From assembly GCA_045654025.1 (NCBI GenBank), contig JAZOMO010000018.1, forward strand, positions 1 through 15,893: DNA of 15,893 nt, written 5' to 3'. The notes beneath the pieces are model-generated. The model did not search any database. It had not been told where the DNA came from and saw nothing but the letters and a program-made list of their open reading frames with translations. Source of the DNA: Scatosoma sp045654025. Its GTDB lineage: Bacteria; Bacillota; Clostridia; Christensenellales; Borkfalkiaceae. Shown one piece after another: positions 14,719 through 15,893 of this stretch; the first letter of the stretch is position 1; each line of letters begins with the position of its first letter. The position numbers and the translations under genes are program-made.

Positions 14719-15780
14719 ATGGAATTGACGATTGTGAAAACGGAATCCCCGAAGACGATGCCTGCAGAGAGTGAGTTGGGCTTTGGAAAACACTTCACCG
14801 ACCATATGTTGGTGGTGGAATGGTCTGCGGATAAGGGTTGGTACGATGCGAAAATCTTGCCGTTTGGCAGAATTTCCCTGCACCCTGCCTCCACCGTTTT
14901 ACACTACGGCGCGGAAATCTTCGAGGGCTTGAAGGCGTATCGCCGCGCGGACGGTGGCGTACAGCTGTTCCGTCCGATGGAAAACGTCAAGCGTATGAAC
15001 CGTTCGGCAGAGCGTATGAGCCTGCCTACGATGGACGAGAAAGAGATGCTCTCCCTCATCGAACAGTTCGTACGATTAGAGGAACGCTTTGTTCCCCATT
15101 CCTTTGGTACTTCGTTGTATCTACGCCCCTTCCTGTTTGGCAACGACGAAACCTTGGGGGTACACGCAGTACACCGCGCAACCTTTATGTTGATTGCTTC
15201 CCCCAGCGGTAGCTACTACAAAGAGGGCATCAACCCCGTCGGGATTATGATTGAGAACGAGGACGTTCGTACGGTACGCGGCGGTACGGGCTATGCAAAG
15301 TGCGGCGGTAACTATGCGGCAAGCACAAGGGCTGGCGAACGCGCGGCGAAGATGGGATATTCGCAGGTGTTGTGGCTGGACGGTGTAGAACGCAAGTACA
15401 TCGAAGAAGTCGGCGCGATGAACGTCATGTTCAAAATCGGTGGGAAGGTGATTACGCCCAAGTTGACGGGTTCGATTCTGCCTGGTATTACGAGAATGAG
15501 CTGTATCGAGGTTTTAAAGAGCGAAGGCTACGAGGTAGAGGAGAGATTGTTCTCTTTGGACGAGCTTGTGTTGGCGCTAGAAAACGGGACGTTGGAAGAG
15601 GCTTGGGGTACGGGTACGGCGGCGGTCGTTTCGCCTATCGGCAAGCTGGCAATCGGCGGTAAGGAATACGTCGTGGGCGGCGGCGCGATCGGGGAAACCA
15701 CGAAAAAGCTGTACGATACCTTGACGGGGATTCAATGGGGTAAGAGAGAAGATACCTTTGGTTGGGTATACCCCCTGTAA
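14719..15780 (+). CDS. ilvE: Branched-chain amino acid aminotransferase
   Basis: The enzyme is PLP-dependent. It catalyses the last step of valine, leucine and isoleucine synthesis, exchanging the amino group with glutamate. The product has 353 residues, the length of the class IV, BCAT-II (eukaryote-like) subgroup. Visible motifs: LHYGAEIFEGLKAYR (61-75), RPFLFGNDETLGVH, the PLP lysine in GYAKCGGNYAAS (Lys194), EVGAMNVMF, LPGITRMS and the phosphate-binding EAWGTGTAAVVSP (294-306). The start at ATG 14719 is supported by GGAGGA with an 8-base spacer; the frame is open further upstream through the leader hairpin, but no better start is seen. The gene is followed 9 bases later by a 2-isopropylmalate synthase start, giving a leucine-pathway operon. 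Confidence 0.96.
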   Translation: MELTIVKTESPKTMPAESELGFGKHFTDHMLVVEWSADKGWYDAKILPFGRISLHPASTVLHYGAEIFEGLKAYRRADGGVQLFRPMENVKRMNRSAERMSLPTMDEKEMLSLIEQFVRLEERFVPHSFGTSLYLRPFLFGNDETLGVHAVHRATFMLIASPSGSYYKEGINPVGIMIENEDVRTVRGGTGYAKCGGNYAASTRAGERAAKMGYSQVLWLDGVERKYIEEVGAMNVMFKIGGKVITPKLTGSILPGITRMSCIEVLKSEGYEVEERLFSLDELVLALENGTLEEAWGTGTAAVVSPIGKLAIGGKEYVVGGGAIGETTKKLYDTLTGIQWGKREDTFGWVYPL

Positions 15781-15789
15781 GAGAGAGAA

Positions 15790-15893
15790 ATGAAAAATAC
15801 GAATAAGTACGAAAAACAATATTTTCTGCCGCAGGGCGTGACGATGGAGTGGATGAAGAAAACCGCCATCGAGAAACCGCCCGTGTGGTGTAG
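15790..15893 (+). CDS. leuA: 2-isopropylmalate synthase, N-terminal fragment (3' cut by window edge)
   Basis: An ATG at 15790, 9 bases after the ilvE stop, opens a frame of 34 codons plus two bases that continues past the window. The peptide has KYEKQYFLPQGVTMEWM and IEKPPVWC. This is the typical start of the LeuA2-type 2-isopropylmalate synthase, where 'KPPVWC' precedes the catalytic SVDLRDGNQ segment. The enzyme condenses acetyl-CoA with 2-ketoisovalerate, the first committed step of leucine synthesis, which fits the ilvE neighbour. Upstream is only a purine-rich GAGAGAGAA, so translation may depend on coupling to ilvE. A related HMGL-family synthase is the main alternative. Confidence 0.8.
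   Translation, partial: MKNTNKYEKQYFLPQGVTMEWMKKTAIEKPPVWC

Overview
This window looks like a chromosomal segment of a low-to-mid GC Bacillota, probably a gut-associated clostridial lineage. The evidence is strong AGGAGG-type ribosome binding sites, sigma-A promoters with 17-18 base spacers, a Bacillus-type LexA box, a tandem glycine riboswitch, a BspA-like leucine-rich-repeat surface protein, and intergenic spaces full of small hairpin repeats. No species can be named from the sequence alone. No phage genes, transposase, tRNA, rRNA or CRISPR array was seen.

Layout. Bases 2-3649 hold the 3' part of a very large secreted or surface protein, running off the left edge. It has seven cysteine-containing repeats, InlB-type beta repeats and a BspA-type LRR domain. 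It converges on a membrane-anchored alpha/beta hydrolase (4083-5039, minus). Between them lies a palindrome-rich island (3656-4048) bounded by a 16-base inverted repeat. The hydrolase and the next operon are driven by back-to-back divergent promoters. That operon (5447-7122) encodes two paralogous RimK-like ATP-grasp ligases whose reading frames overlap by 4 bases; it ends in a terminator that contains the second gene's stop codon. Next comes the DNA repair operon uvrB-uvrA (7481-12272), with a clear promoter and a near-consensus LexA operator. After its terminator come short hairpin repeats, a promoter, a two-aptamer glycine riboswitch with an intrinsic terminator, and a sodium:alanine/glycine symporter (12816-14492). 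The window ends in a branched-chain amino acid operon: ilvE (14719-15780) and the first 34 codons of a 2-isopropylmalate synthase (leuA, cut by the right edge).

The main non-genic finding is a pair of related MITE-like elements (5145-5424 and 7224-7466) in opposite orientation. Each has about 26-base terminal inverted repeats and apparent TA target duplications. Each sits in the same place: between a promoter and the ribosome binding site of the gene behind it. The second lies between the SOS promoter/LexA box and uvrB. It has lost about 100 bases and has one end duplicated in tandem, which creates a spurious in-frame N-terminal extension of uvrB.

Functionally the window is mostly housekeeping: nucleotide excision repair, amino acid uptake and BCAA synthesis. 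The accessory parts are the adhesin-like protein and the ATP-grasp pair. I do not see a convincing new multi-gene defence or biosynthetic system. The ATP-grasp pair, of unknown substrate, is the best candidate for undescribed biochemistry.
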